Origin: Solirubrobacteraceae bacterium
Lineage (GTDB): Bacteria > Actinomycetota > Thermoleophilia > Solirubrobacterales > Solirubrobacteraceae
Direction of reading: 5' to 3'
Assembly: GCA_023230855.1 (NCBI GenBank)
Contig: JALNWQ010000032.1
Location: 1-10,564, forward strand
Length of the DNA stretch: 10,564 nt
The position numbers and the translations under genes were made by a program. The notes below the pieces were generated by a model. The model was not told the DNA's origin and ran no database searches. It was given only the letters and a program-made list of their open reading frames with translations. The number at the start of each line of letters is the position of its first letter. Within the stretch, counting starts at the first letter, position 1. Of this stretch, positions 1-6,454 are shown in pieces.

Positions 1-369
1 CGACCACGACCTCACCACCTGATGGTTGCGCCGTGAACGCCCCCGCCGAACCCGGCACCCCGAGCACCGCCGCGACCACCACCCCGACGACGCCAACCCG
101 CCCGGTCCACCCACGCGCGAACATGCGCGAACATGCGCGAACATGCGCGAACCGTACTTCGTACGCATCCCCCCGCACCAGCACCGACCAGGGTGAACCG
201 CAACCCCCAAGAGGAAGACCCGATCCGGCACAGTGGGCCTCCGTCCGAAGCCACCTCCTTCCCCCGAGGAGCAAGGCCTCCCACCGCGACAGCGGGTCGT
301 CCCACCGTCGCCCCGCGATGGTCAACCGACCCGCTCCCACCCCAGGCGCCTCGCACCATGGGCTCAAGG
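1..369. other. Non-coding leader region upstream of the toxin-antitoxin pair
   Basis: I see no supportable gene here. Reading frames stay open across it only because the DNA is so GC-rich, and their translations are low-complexity Pro/Thr/Arg/Ala. The first 22 bases could be the tail of a plus-strand gene that ends in a TGA at 20-22, but six codons are too few to identify it. Positions 41-120 hold 46 C, 18 G, 15 A and 1 T, which is strongly C-rich and T-poor on the plus strand. The stretch also holds a tandem repeat at 115-152 and a small inverted repeat (CGTAC, TTC, GTACG) at 153-165. Confidence 0.6.
115..152. repeat. Short tandem repeat, about 3.8 copies of a 10-bp unit
   Basis: The unit GCGCGAACAT occurs perfectly at 115-124, 125-134 and 135-144, and a fourth copy continues through 145-152 before diverging. 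The period of 10 bp is close to one helical turn, so all copies face the same side of the DNA. A small inverted repeat (153-165) follows immediately. It lies about 250 bp upstream of the antitoxin start. It could be an iteron-like protein-binding array or simple replication slippage; nothing here distinguishes the two. Confidence 0.9.
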
Positions 370-399
370 TCGACTTTCCAGGGGTCAAAGGGGTAGACT
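370..399 (+). promoter_or_regulatory. Probable leaderless promoter of the toxin-antitoxin operon
   Basis: A -35-like TCGACT (370-375, four of six matches to TTGACA) is separated by 18 bp from a -10-like TAGACT (394-399). Six bases later comes the A of the antitoxin ATG (406), where transcription would be expected to begin. This geometry is typical of leaderless transcripts in actinobacteria. The only Shine-Dalgarno-like run, AAAGGGG (387-393), is 12 nt from the ATG and so poorly placed. The spacer carries a direct repeat GGGGT (381-385, 390-394), and CCAGG/CCTGG arms (378-382, 400-404) flank the -10 box. These could be an operator, since antitoxins of this class usually repress their own promoter. 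Confidence 0.5.
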
Positions 400-405
400 C
401 CTGGC

Positions 406-792
406 ATGGCGCTGACGCTCGACCCAAGATCGGTGGAGGACGAGGCCGTGCAGGCAGACGTCCGCGACATCGCCGGATGGTTGCAGGACCACCTGGGACA
501 GCAGCTGGCAGCGTACGTCGTCGGGTTGCGCGACCCGAAGGTCATCGGCAAGTGGCGGCGCGGGGGAGCGCGCCCGCGACCCGCCGCAGAGTTTCGGGCC
601 CGCGCGGCGTACGTGGTCGCGCGAATGATCGTCGACGCCTACGGCGACGCCACCGCTCGCGCATGGCTGCTGGGCAGCAACAGCCGACTGGACGACGAGG
701 CGCCGGCGTGGCTGCTGCGGCACGCCGAGGATCCCGGAGACGTGCGCTTCCTCGTCCCGGCCGCGCGAGCGTTCGCGGGGGCCGCGACCTGA
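406..792 (+). CDS. Xre/MbcA/ParS-type antitoxin (DUF2384 domain)
   Basis: This 128-residue protein is the likely antitoxin of a RES-type toxin-antitoxin system. Residues about 20-55 look like a degenerate helix-turn-helix segment ending in KWRRG. Residues about 65-125 match the DUF2384 toxin-binding region, with helices around AARAWLL-type sequence, GSN (90-92), RLDDEAP (94-100) and a closing AARAFAG (119-125). In the family the C-terminal part covers the toxin active site, and the complex binds its own promoter. The ATG fits a leaderless start, and the TGA overlaps the toxin start by four bases, so the two are probably translationally coupled. The domain is inferred from sequence resemblance. 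The immediately following RES gene is the strongest support. Confidence 0.75.
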   Translation: MALTLDPRSVEDEAVQADVRDIAGWLQDHLGQQLAAYVVGLRDPKVIGKWRRGGARPRPAAEFRARAAYVVARMIVDAYGDATARAWLLGSNSRLDDEAPAWLLRHAEDPGDVRFLVPAARAFAGAAT

Positions 793-1430
793 GCGTCGAC
801 GAGCCGCTGTGGTGCCTGGGCCACCGGTCGGCGCCGGTCGCGTTCGTTCCCTGGGCGCTCTGTGGGTGGCAGCACCGGTGGGACGACCCGAACCGCGAGT
901 ACCGCACGCTCTACGGAGCGGCAAGCGCCCGGACCTGCCTGCGCGAGGTGCTCGCCGACCTACGCCCGAACGCCAAGGCGCTCGCCGAGCTGCGCGAGCT
1001 CTTCGGTGAAGCGACGCCTGCCGTCCGCGACGCCGGCGTCGTTCGCCATGCGTGGTGCGACGAGCATCGCCTGTGCCCCGCCCGAGCGATCGGCGACGGA
1101 GACCTCTGCGACATCGATGGAGACCTGACTCTGCGTCGCGACCTGGAGCACGAGCACGCCCGGATGCTCGTCGAGCACGGCCTCGACCACCTCGATGTCG
1201 CGCAGATCCGCAGCCGGGACCGCATCGTGACGCAAACGGTCGGCCGCTCGCTCTTCCGCCGCGGCTTCGCGGGCGTGGCGTTCGGCTCGAACCTCGACGA
1301 CGGCCGCTGCGTGGCCCTCTTCGAAGGCCGTTCCCGCCTGCTCCAGACCGGTACGGCGCTGACGCTCACCCCCGACCTGCCCGCGCTGATCGACGTCTGC
1401 GACGAGCTCGGATTGCGGCTCGAGAGATGA
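789..1430 (+). CDS. RES-domain toxin (NAD+-targeting toxin-antitoxin effector), CTG start
   Basis: This 213-residue protein matches actinobacterial RES-domain proteins. Its hallmarks are WDDP (31-34) after R30, EYRTLYGA (37-44), CLREVLADLRP (50-60), ITQ-like VTQTVGRSLF (147-156) and FGSNLDDG...ALFEG (165-180). The Arg, Tyr, Glu and Ser that line the active site in this fold are probably R30, Y42, E53 and S167. Characterised relatives either consume NAD+ (MbcT, other Xre-RES toxins) or ADP-ribosylate PRPP synthetase (ParT); which applies here cannot be told. No ATG or GTG lies at the domain edge. The nearest in-frame GTG (708) would overlap the antitoxin by 85 bases, so the CTG at 789, inside CTGA with the antitoxin stop and behind a G-rich run (776-781), is the best start. 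The domain appears complete, with no break. Confidence 0.8.
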   Translation: MSVDEPLWCLGHRSAPVAFVPWALCGWQHRWDDPNREYRTLYGAASARTCLREVLADLRPNAKALAELRELFGEATPAVRDAGVVRHAWCDEHRLCPARAIGDGDLCDIDGDLTLRRDLEHEHARMLVEHGLDHLDVAQIRSRDRIVTQTVGRSLFRRGFAGVAFGSNLDDGRCVALFEGRSRLLQTGTALTLTPDLPALIDVCDELGLRLER

Positions 1431-1469
1431 TCCGCGGACAGCATCGTGTCGCGCAGCCGAGCGGCGCGC

Positions 1470-1496
1470 GGCCGACGGCGAACCGCCCCGACGGCC
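1470..1496. terminator. Candidate hairpin between convergent RES-toxin and hisF genes
   Basis: GGCCG (1470-1474) pairs with CGGCC (1492-1496), and inside it GGCG (1477-1480) pairs with CGCC (1484-1487) across internal mismatches. It sits in the 98-bp gap where the toxin gene and the his operon converge, so it could serve both directions. There is no T-run on either side, and such stems arise easily in DNA this GC-rich. Confidence 0.3.
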
Positions 1497-1528
1497 CGAC
1501 GTCCGCAGGAGATCCGCCCCGGACCCGC

Positions 1529-2317
1529 TCACCCCGCGATCGGCCGCACCGGGATCCCGGCGCCCGCGATCGCCGCCTTCGCCTCGGCGATCGAGAAGGT
1601 GCCGAAGTGGAAGATCGACGCGGCCAGCACCGCATCCGCACCGCACCGCAGGCCCTCGACGAGGTGCTCCAGCGTGCCCGCGCCACCGGACGCGATGACC
1701 GGCACCGGCACCGCGTCGGCGACCGCGCCGGTGAGGTCCAGGGCGTAGCCGGCGGTGGTGCCGTCGCCGTCCATCGACGTCAGCAGTACCTCCCCCGCCC
1801 CGCGCTCGACCGCCTCGCGCGCCCATGCGACCGCGCCGCGCCCGGTGGGCGTGCGGCCACCGGCGACGAACACCTCCCACGGGTCGCCGCCGATCTCGGC
1901 GGCGCGCTCCGGCGTCACCGCCTTCGCGTCGATGGCGATGACGACGCACTGGGCGCCGAACCGGTCCGCCAGCTCGCCGATGAGCTCGGGCCGCTGGACC
2001 GCGGCGGAGTTCACCCCGACCTTGTCGGCGCCGGCGTCGAGCACCGCCTGGGCGTCCTCCACCGACCGGATGCCGCCACCGATGGTGAACGGCACGAACA
2101 CCTCGTCGGCGACCCGGCGCGCCAGCTCGACGATCGTGTCGCGCTGCTCGTGGGTGGCGGTGATGTCGAGGAAGACGATCTCGTCGGCGCCCTCGGCGTC
2201 GTAGCGCGCCGCGAGCTCGACCGGATCGCCCGCGTCGCGCAGCCCGACGAAGTTCGTGCCCTTGACGACGCGGCCGGCGTCGACGTCGAGGCAGGGGATG
2301 ACGCGCTTGAGGTGCAT
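1529..2317 (-). CDS. hisF: Imidazole glycerol phosphate synthase, cyclase subunit HisF
   Basis: HisF, a cytoplasmic (beta/alpha)8 barrel, uses ammonia passed from HisH to convert PRFAR into imidazole glycerol phosphate and AICAR. The 262-residue product shows the N-terminus RVIPCLDVDAGRVVKG, with catalytic Asp at residue 11, and a second catalytic Asp at 130 (VIAIDAK). It also has the phosphate-site signatures FTIGGGIR (77-84) and, further on, ASGGAGTLEHL. Both aspartates fall exactly at the numbering of the Thermotoga enzyme. It is a few residues longer than usual because of an insert just after 132. The ATG at 2317 has a GGAG ribosome site five bases upstream. It is the last his gene of the run and the only one preceded by a gap: 86 bp to hisA, containing a 10-bp palindrome CCGGCGCCGG (2391-2400). 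Confidence 0.97.
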   Translation of the reverse strand: MHLKRVIPCLDVDAGRVVKGTNFVGLRDAGDPVELAARYDAEGADEIVFLDITATHEQRDTIVELARRVADEVFVPFTIGGGIRSVEDAQAVLDAGADKVGVNSAAVQRPELIGELADRFGAQCVVIAIDAKAVTPERAAEIGGDPWEVFVAGGRTPTGRGAVAWAREAVERGAGEVLLTSMDGDGTTAGYALDLTGAVADAVPVPVIASGGAGTLEHLVEGLRCGADAVLAASIFHFGTFSIAEAKAAIAGAGIPVRPIAG

Positions 2318-2403
2318 GGTGACTCCGGTGTCGGGAGGGCGACGGACGGGCGGCGGGGTGCACCGGCGCCCCACCCGGTCGAGGCGGGGCCCGGCGCCGG
2401 CCG

Positions 2404-3132
2404 CTACTTGCCCTGCAGCGCCGCCTGACCCTCGGCGATGGTGAACTTGTTCTCGTAGATCGCCTTGCCGGTGATCGCGCCGCTGAGGTTCACCAGGCGG
2501 GCGGCGTGCAGCTGCCGCAGGTGCTCGACGGTGCCGATCCCGCCCGAGAAGATCCAGCTGCCGCGGACGGCGTCGGCGATCCGCCGCACCTCGTCCATGT
2601 CCGGGCCCTCCAGCAGGCCGTCGCGGTCGGCGTTGGTGTAGACGAACCGCCGCACGCCACGGTGCTGCAGGCGGGTGATGACCTCGGGCGCGTCGAGCGA
2701 CGTCGTCTCCTGCCAGCCGGCGGTCGCGACCTTGCCGCCGCGGGTGTCGATCGACACCATCACCCGGTCGCGGTGCGATCCCATGACCGTGTCGAGCAGG
2801 TCCAGGTCGTTGATCGCCGCGGTGCCGAGGATGACGCGCTCCGCGCCCGCCCGCAGCGCCTCGCGGACGGCCTCGGGGGTGCGCAGGCCGCCACCCCACT
2901 GCACCGGCACGTCGAGCTCGCTCGTGATCGCGTCGAGCTGGTCGAGGTGGTGCGGCTCGCCGTGACGCGCGCCGTCAAGGTCGACGATGTGGAGGAACCG
3001 GGCGCCGGCCTCCACCCACGACCGCGCCGCCTCGAGCGGGCTGTCGCGGTAGACGGTGCTCTGGTCGAACTCGCCGCGGACGAGGCGTACCGCCTGTCCC
3101 TCGAGGATGTCGATCGCGGGATAGAGGATCAC
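2404..3132 (-). CDS. hisA: ProFAR isomerase HisA
   Basis: HisA opens the ribose of ProFAR by an Amadori rearrangement to give PRFAR, the substrate of HisH-HisF. The 242-residue product begins MILYPAIDILEGQAVRL, with catalytic Asp8, and has the second catalytic Asp at 129 (VSIDTRGGKV). QWGGGLRT (78-85), TNADRDGLLEGP (166-177) and FSGGIGT (195-201) supply the two phosphate-binding sites. The start is a GTG at 3132 whose bases overlap the hisH stop as GTGA, implying coupled translation. The segment VATAGWQETT (135-144) is of ordinary HisA type. It does not resemble the PriA (dual HisA/TrpF) proteins of Streptomyces and Mycobacterium, so a separate TrpF is expected elsewhere; that last point is inference. 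Confidence 0.96.
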   Translation of the reverse strand: MILYPAIDILEGQAVRLVRGEFDQSTVYRDSPLEAARSWVEAGARFLHIVDLDGARHGEPHHLDQLDAITSELDVPVQWGGGLRTPEAVREALRAGAERVILGTAAINDLDLLDTVMGSHRDRVMVSIDTRGGKVATAGWQETTSLDAPEVITRLQHRGVRRFVYTNADRDGLLEGPDMDEVRRIADAVRGSWIFSGGIGTVEHLRQLHAARLVNLSGAITGKAIYENKFTIAEGQAALQGK

Positions 3133-3956
3133 GTGGCGCACCTCGCGCTGGTCGCGGCGAAGCTGCGCAGCAGGCGCAGCCCGTCGAGGGAGGACTTCTC
3201 GGGATGGAACTGCACGCCGTGCACGCGGCCCCGCCCGACGGCGGTGACGAACGGCCCGCCGTAGTCGCCGTGGGCGATGACGGTCGTCGGGTCGTCGGGG
3301 TGGGCGACGTGGGAGTGCACGTGGTAGAAGGCGGCGCGGTCCGGCAATCCGGCGCGAACGGCGTCGTGGGCCCCGGCGTCCGCCGCCGGCGGCGCGGTCC
3401 AGCGGACGAGGTTCCAGCCGATGTGCGGCAGCTTCAGCCCCACCCCCGGGGCGAGGACGCGCACCGGCCCCGGGATCAACCCCAGCCCCTCCGCGCCTCC
3501 GCGCTCGTCGGAGCGGTCGAACAGGAGCTGCATCCCCAGGCAGACGCCGAGCAGCGGCACGCCGTCGGCGACCCGGTCGCGGACGAGGTCGCCCAGGCCG
3601 GACTCCCGCAACCGCGTGGCCCCGGCCGGGAACGCCCCCACGCCGCACAGGACGATGCCGTCGGCCCCCCGGATCTCGTCCGGGTCGGCGCTGATCACGG
3701 CGGAGGCGCCCGCGTGCTCCAGCGCCTTCTCGACGCTGCGCCGGTTGCCCATCCCGTAGTCGACGACCGCGATCCGGACCGGTCGACCGTCGGCGGTGCG
3801 GACGGCGTCGGCGGCCATCGCGGCGCGCCGGGCGATCGCGGGCGCCGTCCCGTCCGGGCCCGTGGCGGCAACCGTCGGCGGCGCGGTCGACGGGTCGGCC
3901 GCGTCGCCCGGCTCGGTCGTCCCGGCCGGGACCGCGGGACGGGACGTGGTGGTCAT
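3129..3956 (-). CDS. hisH: Imidazole glycerol phosphate synthase, glutaminase subunit HisH, N-terminally extended
   Basis: HisH is the class I glutamine amidotransferase that hydrolyses glutamine and channels ammonia to HisF. Numbered from the ATG at 3956, the triad is C139 (GVCLGMQ), H251 and E253 (QFHPEKSS). The domain proper starts at RIAVVDYGMGN (61-71). About 60 residues precede it, rich in Thr, Pro and Ala and without any domain I recognise, making 275 residues against roughly 200 for the family. An internal ATG at 3818 would leave only 14 extra residues, but no ribosome site stands before it. The ATG at 3956 shares ATGA with the hisB stop, like most other junctions here. I therefore keep the longer form with reservation. 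The usual PGVG oxyanion motif reads CGVG (104-107). Confidence 0.9.
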   Translation of the reverse strand: MTTTSRPAVPAGTTEPGDAADPSTAPPTVAATGPDGTAPAIARRAAMAADAVRTADGRPVRIAVVDYGMGNRRSVEKALEHAGASAVISADPDEIRGADGIVLCGVGAFPAGATRLRESGLGDLVRDRVADGVPLLGVCLGMQLLFDRSDERGGAEGLGLIPGPVRVLAPGVGLKLPHIGWNLVRWTAPPAADAGAHDAVRAGLPDRAAFYHVHSHVAHPDDPTTVIAHGDYGGPFVTAVGRGRVHGVQFHPEKSSLDGLRLLRSFAATSARCAT

Positions 3957-4552
3957 GCGGTGAGCGTGCCCTTCGTCGACGGGACGCCACGCTCGTCCGG
4001 GTCGATCGACACGGCGACACGGAGCGCCCGCGCCAGCGCCTTGATCCCCGCCTCGATCATGTGGTGCGCCCCGCGGCCACGCTCGATCTCCAGGTGGATG
4101 GTGCTGCGCGACGTCGCCGACACGGCACGGACGAACTCCTCGAGCAGCTCGTGCTCGAACCCGCCGGTGACGCCCGGCGGCAGCAGGTCGCGGTCGTCGT
4201 AGACGACGAACGGCCGGCCCGACAGGTCCAGGTGGCACGCGGCGCGCGCCTCGTCCATCGGGATCGTCGCCGACCCGTAGCGTCGGATGCCGACCCGGTC
4301 GCCGAGCGCCTGGAAGATCGCCTGGCCCAGCACCAGGCCCGTGTCCTCGACGGTGTGGTGGCTGCCGGTCTGCAGGTCACCCGTCACGGCGACGTCCAGA
4401 TCGATCCCGGCGTGGCGGGCCAGCAGGTCGAGCAGGTGGTCGAAGAACCCCACGCCGGTGGCGCGGGTGCCCTGGCCGGAGCCGTCGAGGTCGACGGTCA
4501 GGCGGACGCTCGTCTCGCCGGTGGTGCGTTCGATCGTGGCGGTCCGGGTCAT
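3953..4552 (-). CDS. hisB: Imidazoleglycerol-phosphate dehydratase HisB
   Basis: HisB removes water from imidazole glycerol phosphate to give imidazole acetol phosphate. The 199-residue product is the monofunctional form, without the histidinol-phosphatase domain found fused in E. coli. Both metal-binding repeats are visible: SHHTVEDTG (64-72) and GAHHMIEAGIKALARALR (161-178). The double histidines (65-66 and 163-164) and the glutamates three residues later are the manganese ligands. The N-terminus (TRTATIERTTGET) and the end (STKGTL) are typical. The ATG overlaps the hisD stop as ATGA, and its own TGA overlaps the hisH start. hisB directly follows hisD with no hisC between them, although these two steps of the pathway are linked by HisC. 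Confidence 0.97.
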   Translation of the reverse strand: MTRTATIERTTGETSVRLTVDLDGSGQGTRATGVGFFDHLLDLLARHAGIDLDVAVTGDLQTGSHHTVEDTGLVLGQAIFQALGDRVGIRRYGSATIPMDEARAACHLDLSGRPFVVYDDRDLLPPGVTGGFEHELLEEFVRAVSATSRSTIHLEIERGRGAHHMIEAGIKALARALRVAVSIDPDERGVPSTKGTLTA

Positions 4553-5829
4553 CGCGACCCCCCATTCTGCCGGGCCCGCATCGACGCCGCGTGCACGACG
4601 TACCCCTCGGCGTCCGCGATCCGCCCGCCGGCGGCGGCGAGCGCGTCGGCGGCCGGTCCGACGTGGACCTCGGACATCGTCCGGCGGAAGGTGCGCGCCG
4701 ACAGCGTCGACGCGAACCGCGCCGCCCCGTCGGTCGGGAGCGTGTGGTTGGATCCGACGACGTAGTCGCCGAACGCGGTGGCCCCGGTCGGACCGACGAA
4801 GAGGCAGCCGGCGCTGCGCACCCGCGACGCCAGGGCCTCCATCGACGCGCCGACGAGCTCGAGGTGCTCGGGCGCGAACGCCTCAGCCACCTCCAGCCCC
4901 TGCTCGGCGCCGTCGACGTGCGCGACGGCGTACGCGGCGCCGCTCGTCTCCGCGTCCGGTCCACCGGCGACGCCGTCGCGCAGCCGGGCCGTCACGTCGT
5001 CCGCCAGGCCCGGGTCGTCGGTGACGAGCACGACGAGCGATCCCGTCCCGTGCTCCGCCTGGGCGGCGAGGTCGAGCGCGACGAGCTCCGGGTCGGCGGT
5101 GGCGTCGGCGAGGACGAGCAGGTCGCTCGGCCCCGCGAACCCGTCGATCCCGACGCGGGCGGCGACCTGGCGCTTGGCCTCCTGCACCCACAGGTTGCCC
5201 GGGCCGACGATGACGTCGACCGGGTCGATGGTCGCGGTGCCGTACGCGAGCGCGGCGACGGCGTGCGCGCCGCCCATCCGGTGCACCTCGTCCGCGCCGG
5301 CCAGGCGGCAGGCGGCGTGCAGCACCGGGTTCGCCGACGGCGACGCGACGACGATCCGGTCGACCCCGGCCACCCGGGCGGTCGCGACGCCCATGACGAC
5401 GGTCGACGGGTACGGCGCGCGCCCCCCGGGCACGTACACGGCGGCGCGCCGTACGGGGACCTCCCGCACGCGGATCCGCTGCCCCTGCGGCAGCTCGACG
5501 TCGACGTCGTCGGAGCACGACGCGCGCGCCACCGCGGCGACGTTGTCGATGGCGAGCCGCAGCGCGTCGCGCAGGTCCGGGTCGAGCGCGGCGACGGCCG
5601 CGTCGAGGTCGGCGTCGGCCACCCGGATCGGCAGCGCGTCCTCGCCCGTGGCACGGTCGAGCCGGGCGACGTGGTCGGCGAGCGCCGCGTCACCGCCGTC
5701 GACGATCGCGGCGATGATCCCCGCGACGGGCTCGCGGACGCTCTCCCCGCCGGGGACGAGCGTGCGGACGCGGGCGGCGACCGCCGCCGCGGAGCCGTCC
5801 GGTCCGACGCGCAGGCGCTCAATCGGCAA
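4549..5829 (-). CDS. hisD: Histidinol dehydrogenase HisD
   Basis: HisD is a zinc enzyme that oxidises L-histidinol through histidinal to L-histidine using two NAD+. The 426-residue product is of normal length. The four zinc ligands are recognisable as Q257 and H260 (AQAEHG), D355 (FGDYVVGSNHTLPT) and H413 (EGYVVHAAS). The catalytic pair is E321-H322 (FAPEHLEL). YVPGGRAPYPSTV (132-144) and VGPGNLWVQEAKR (208-220) belong to the nucleotide-binding core. Translation is taken from a TTG at 5829. It stands six bases after a perfect GGGAGG, lies 11 bases inside the end of hisG, and has no ATG or GTG alternative near the expected N-terminus. The SNHTLPT motif differs slightly from the commoner PNHVLPT. 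Confidence 0.97.
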   Translation of the reverse strand: MPIERLRVGPDGSAAAVAARVRTLVPGGESVREPVAGIIAAIVDGGDAALADHVARLDRATGEDALPIRVADADLDAAVAALDPDLRDALRLAIDNVAAVARASCSDDVDVELPQGQRIRVREVPVRRAAVYVPGGRAPYPSTVVMGVATARVAGVDRIVVASPSANPVLHAACRLAGADEVHRMGGAHAVAALAYGTATIDPVDVIVGPGNLWVQEAKRQVAARVGIDGFAGPSDLLVLADATADPELVALDLAAQAEHGTGSLVVLVTDDPGLADDVTARLRDGVAGGPDAETSGAAYAVAHVDGAEQGLEVAEAFAPEHLELVGASMEALASRVRSAGCLFVGPTGATAFGDYVVGSNHTLPTDGAARFASTLSARTFRRTMSEVHVGPAADALAAAGGRIADAEGYVVHAASMRARQNGGSR

Positions 5830-6454
5830 GCAGGGCCTCCCGCAGCGCGTCGACCCCGGCGGCCCGCAGGCGGTGCGACGCCGGGTTGGCGATGAGGCGC
5901 GCGGTCGACCGGGCGATCTCCTCGCGCTCGACGAGGCCGTTCTCGCGCAGCGTGGTGCCGGTCGCGGTCAGGTCGACGATCGCGTCGACGAGCCCGGTGA
6001 GCGGCGCGAGCTCGACCGACCCGTTGACCTTGACGAGCTCGACCTGACGGCCGGTCCGCTCGAAGTAGTCGGTGGCGATCCGGACGTACTTCGTCGCGAC
6101 CCGCAGGTGACCGAGGCGACGCAGCGCCTCCTCCGCCGGATCGGGGTCGCCGGCAACCGACGCGAGCACCATCCGGCAGGGCCCGTAGCCCAGGTCGGCG
6201 AGCTCGACGACGTCACGACCGGCCTGCTCCATCAGCACGTCCTTGCCGGTGATGCCGACGTCGGCGGCCCCGGCCTCGACGTACGTCGCGACGTCCGAGG
6301 GGCGCATCGTGACGATCCCCGCCTCGTCGAAGAGCAGGCGACGGTCGTTGTCGCGGACCTCGGCGGTCGGGACGCCGATCCGGTCCAGTCGGTCGAGGGT
6401 CTCGCCGAGCATCGTGCCGCGCGGCACGGCGATGCGCAGGCCGAAGCGGTTCAT
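5819..6454 (-). CDS. hisG: ATP phosphoribosyltransferase, short-form catalytic subunit HisG
   Basis: HisG joins ATP and PRPP to form phosphoribosyl-ATP, the committed step of histidine synthesis. At 211 residues it is the short form (HisGS), which lacks the C-terminal regulatory domain of the long form of roughly 290 residues. In known systems the short form works only with HisZ, and hisZ lies immediately upstream. The N-terminus LRIAVPRGTM (6-15), the segment DVGITGKDVLME (65-76) and the PRPP loop DAIVDLTATGTTL (157-169) are diagnostic. The ATG is preceded by GGGGAGGA at close spacing and overlaps the hisZ stop as ATGA. The frame is intact throughout. Confidence 0.97.
   Translation of the reverse strand: MNRFGLRIAVPRGTMLGETLDRLDRIGVPTAEVRDNDRRLLFDEAGIVTMRPSDVATYVEAGAADVGITGKDVLMEQAGRDVVELADLGYGPCRMVLASVAGDPDPAEEALRRLGHLRVATKYVRIATDYFERTGRQVELVKVNGSVELAPLTGLVDAIVDLTATGTTLRENGLVEREEIARSTARLIANPASHRLRAAGVDALREALLAD
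5836..5841 (-). promoter_or_regulatory. Ribosome binding site fixing the TTG start of hisD
   Basis: On the minus strand this reads GGGAGG and ends six bases before the TTG at 5829-5827. It lies inside the hisG coding sequence. It is one of the best ribosome sites in the operon and is the main reason for accepting a TTG initiator. Confidence 0.7.

Noticed and set aside
115..165. CRISPR array or plasmid-type replication origin
   Set aside because: The units are contiguous 10-mers without spacers, and there is no cas or replication initiator gene and no AT-rich segment nearby.
33..788. Long plus-strand open frame continuous with the RES toxin, suggesting a 465-residue protein
   Set aside because: The upstream half is low-complexity and overlaps the recognisable antitoxin in another frame. 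The RES domain begins after 789. The open frame reflects GC-rich DNA with few stops.
960..2363. Long open frames antisense to or shifted from hisF, hisA, hisD and murA on both strands
   Set aside because: Their translations are Arg/Ala/Pro-rich with no motifs, while the true frames carry complete catalytic signatures. They are shadows.
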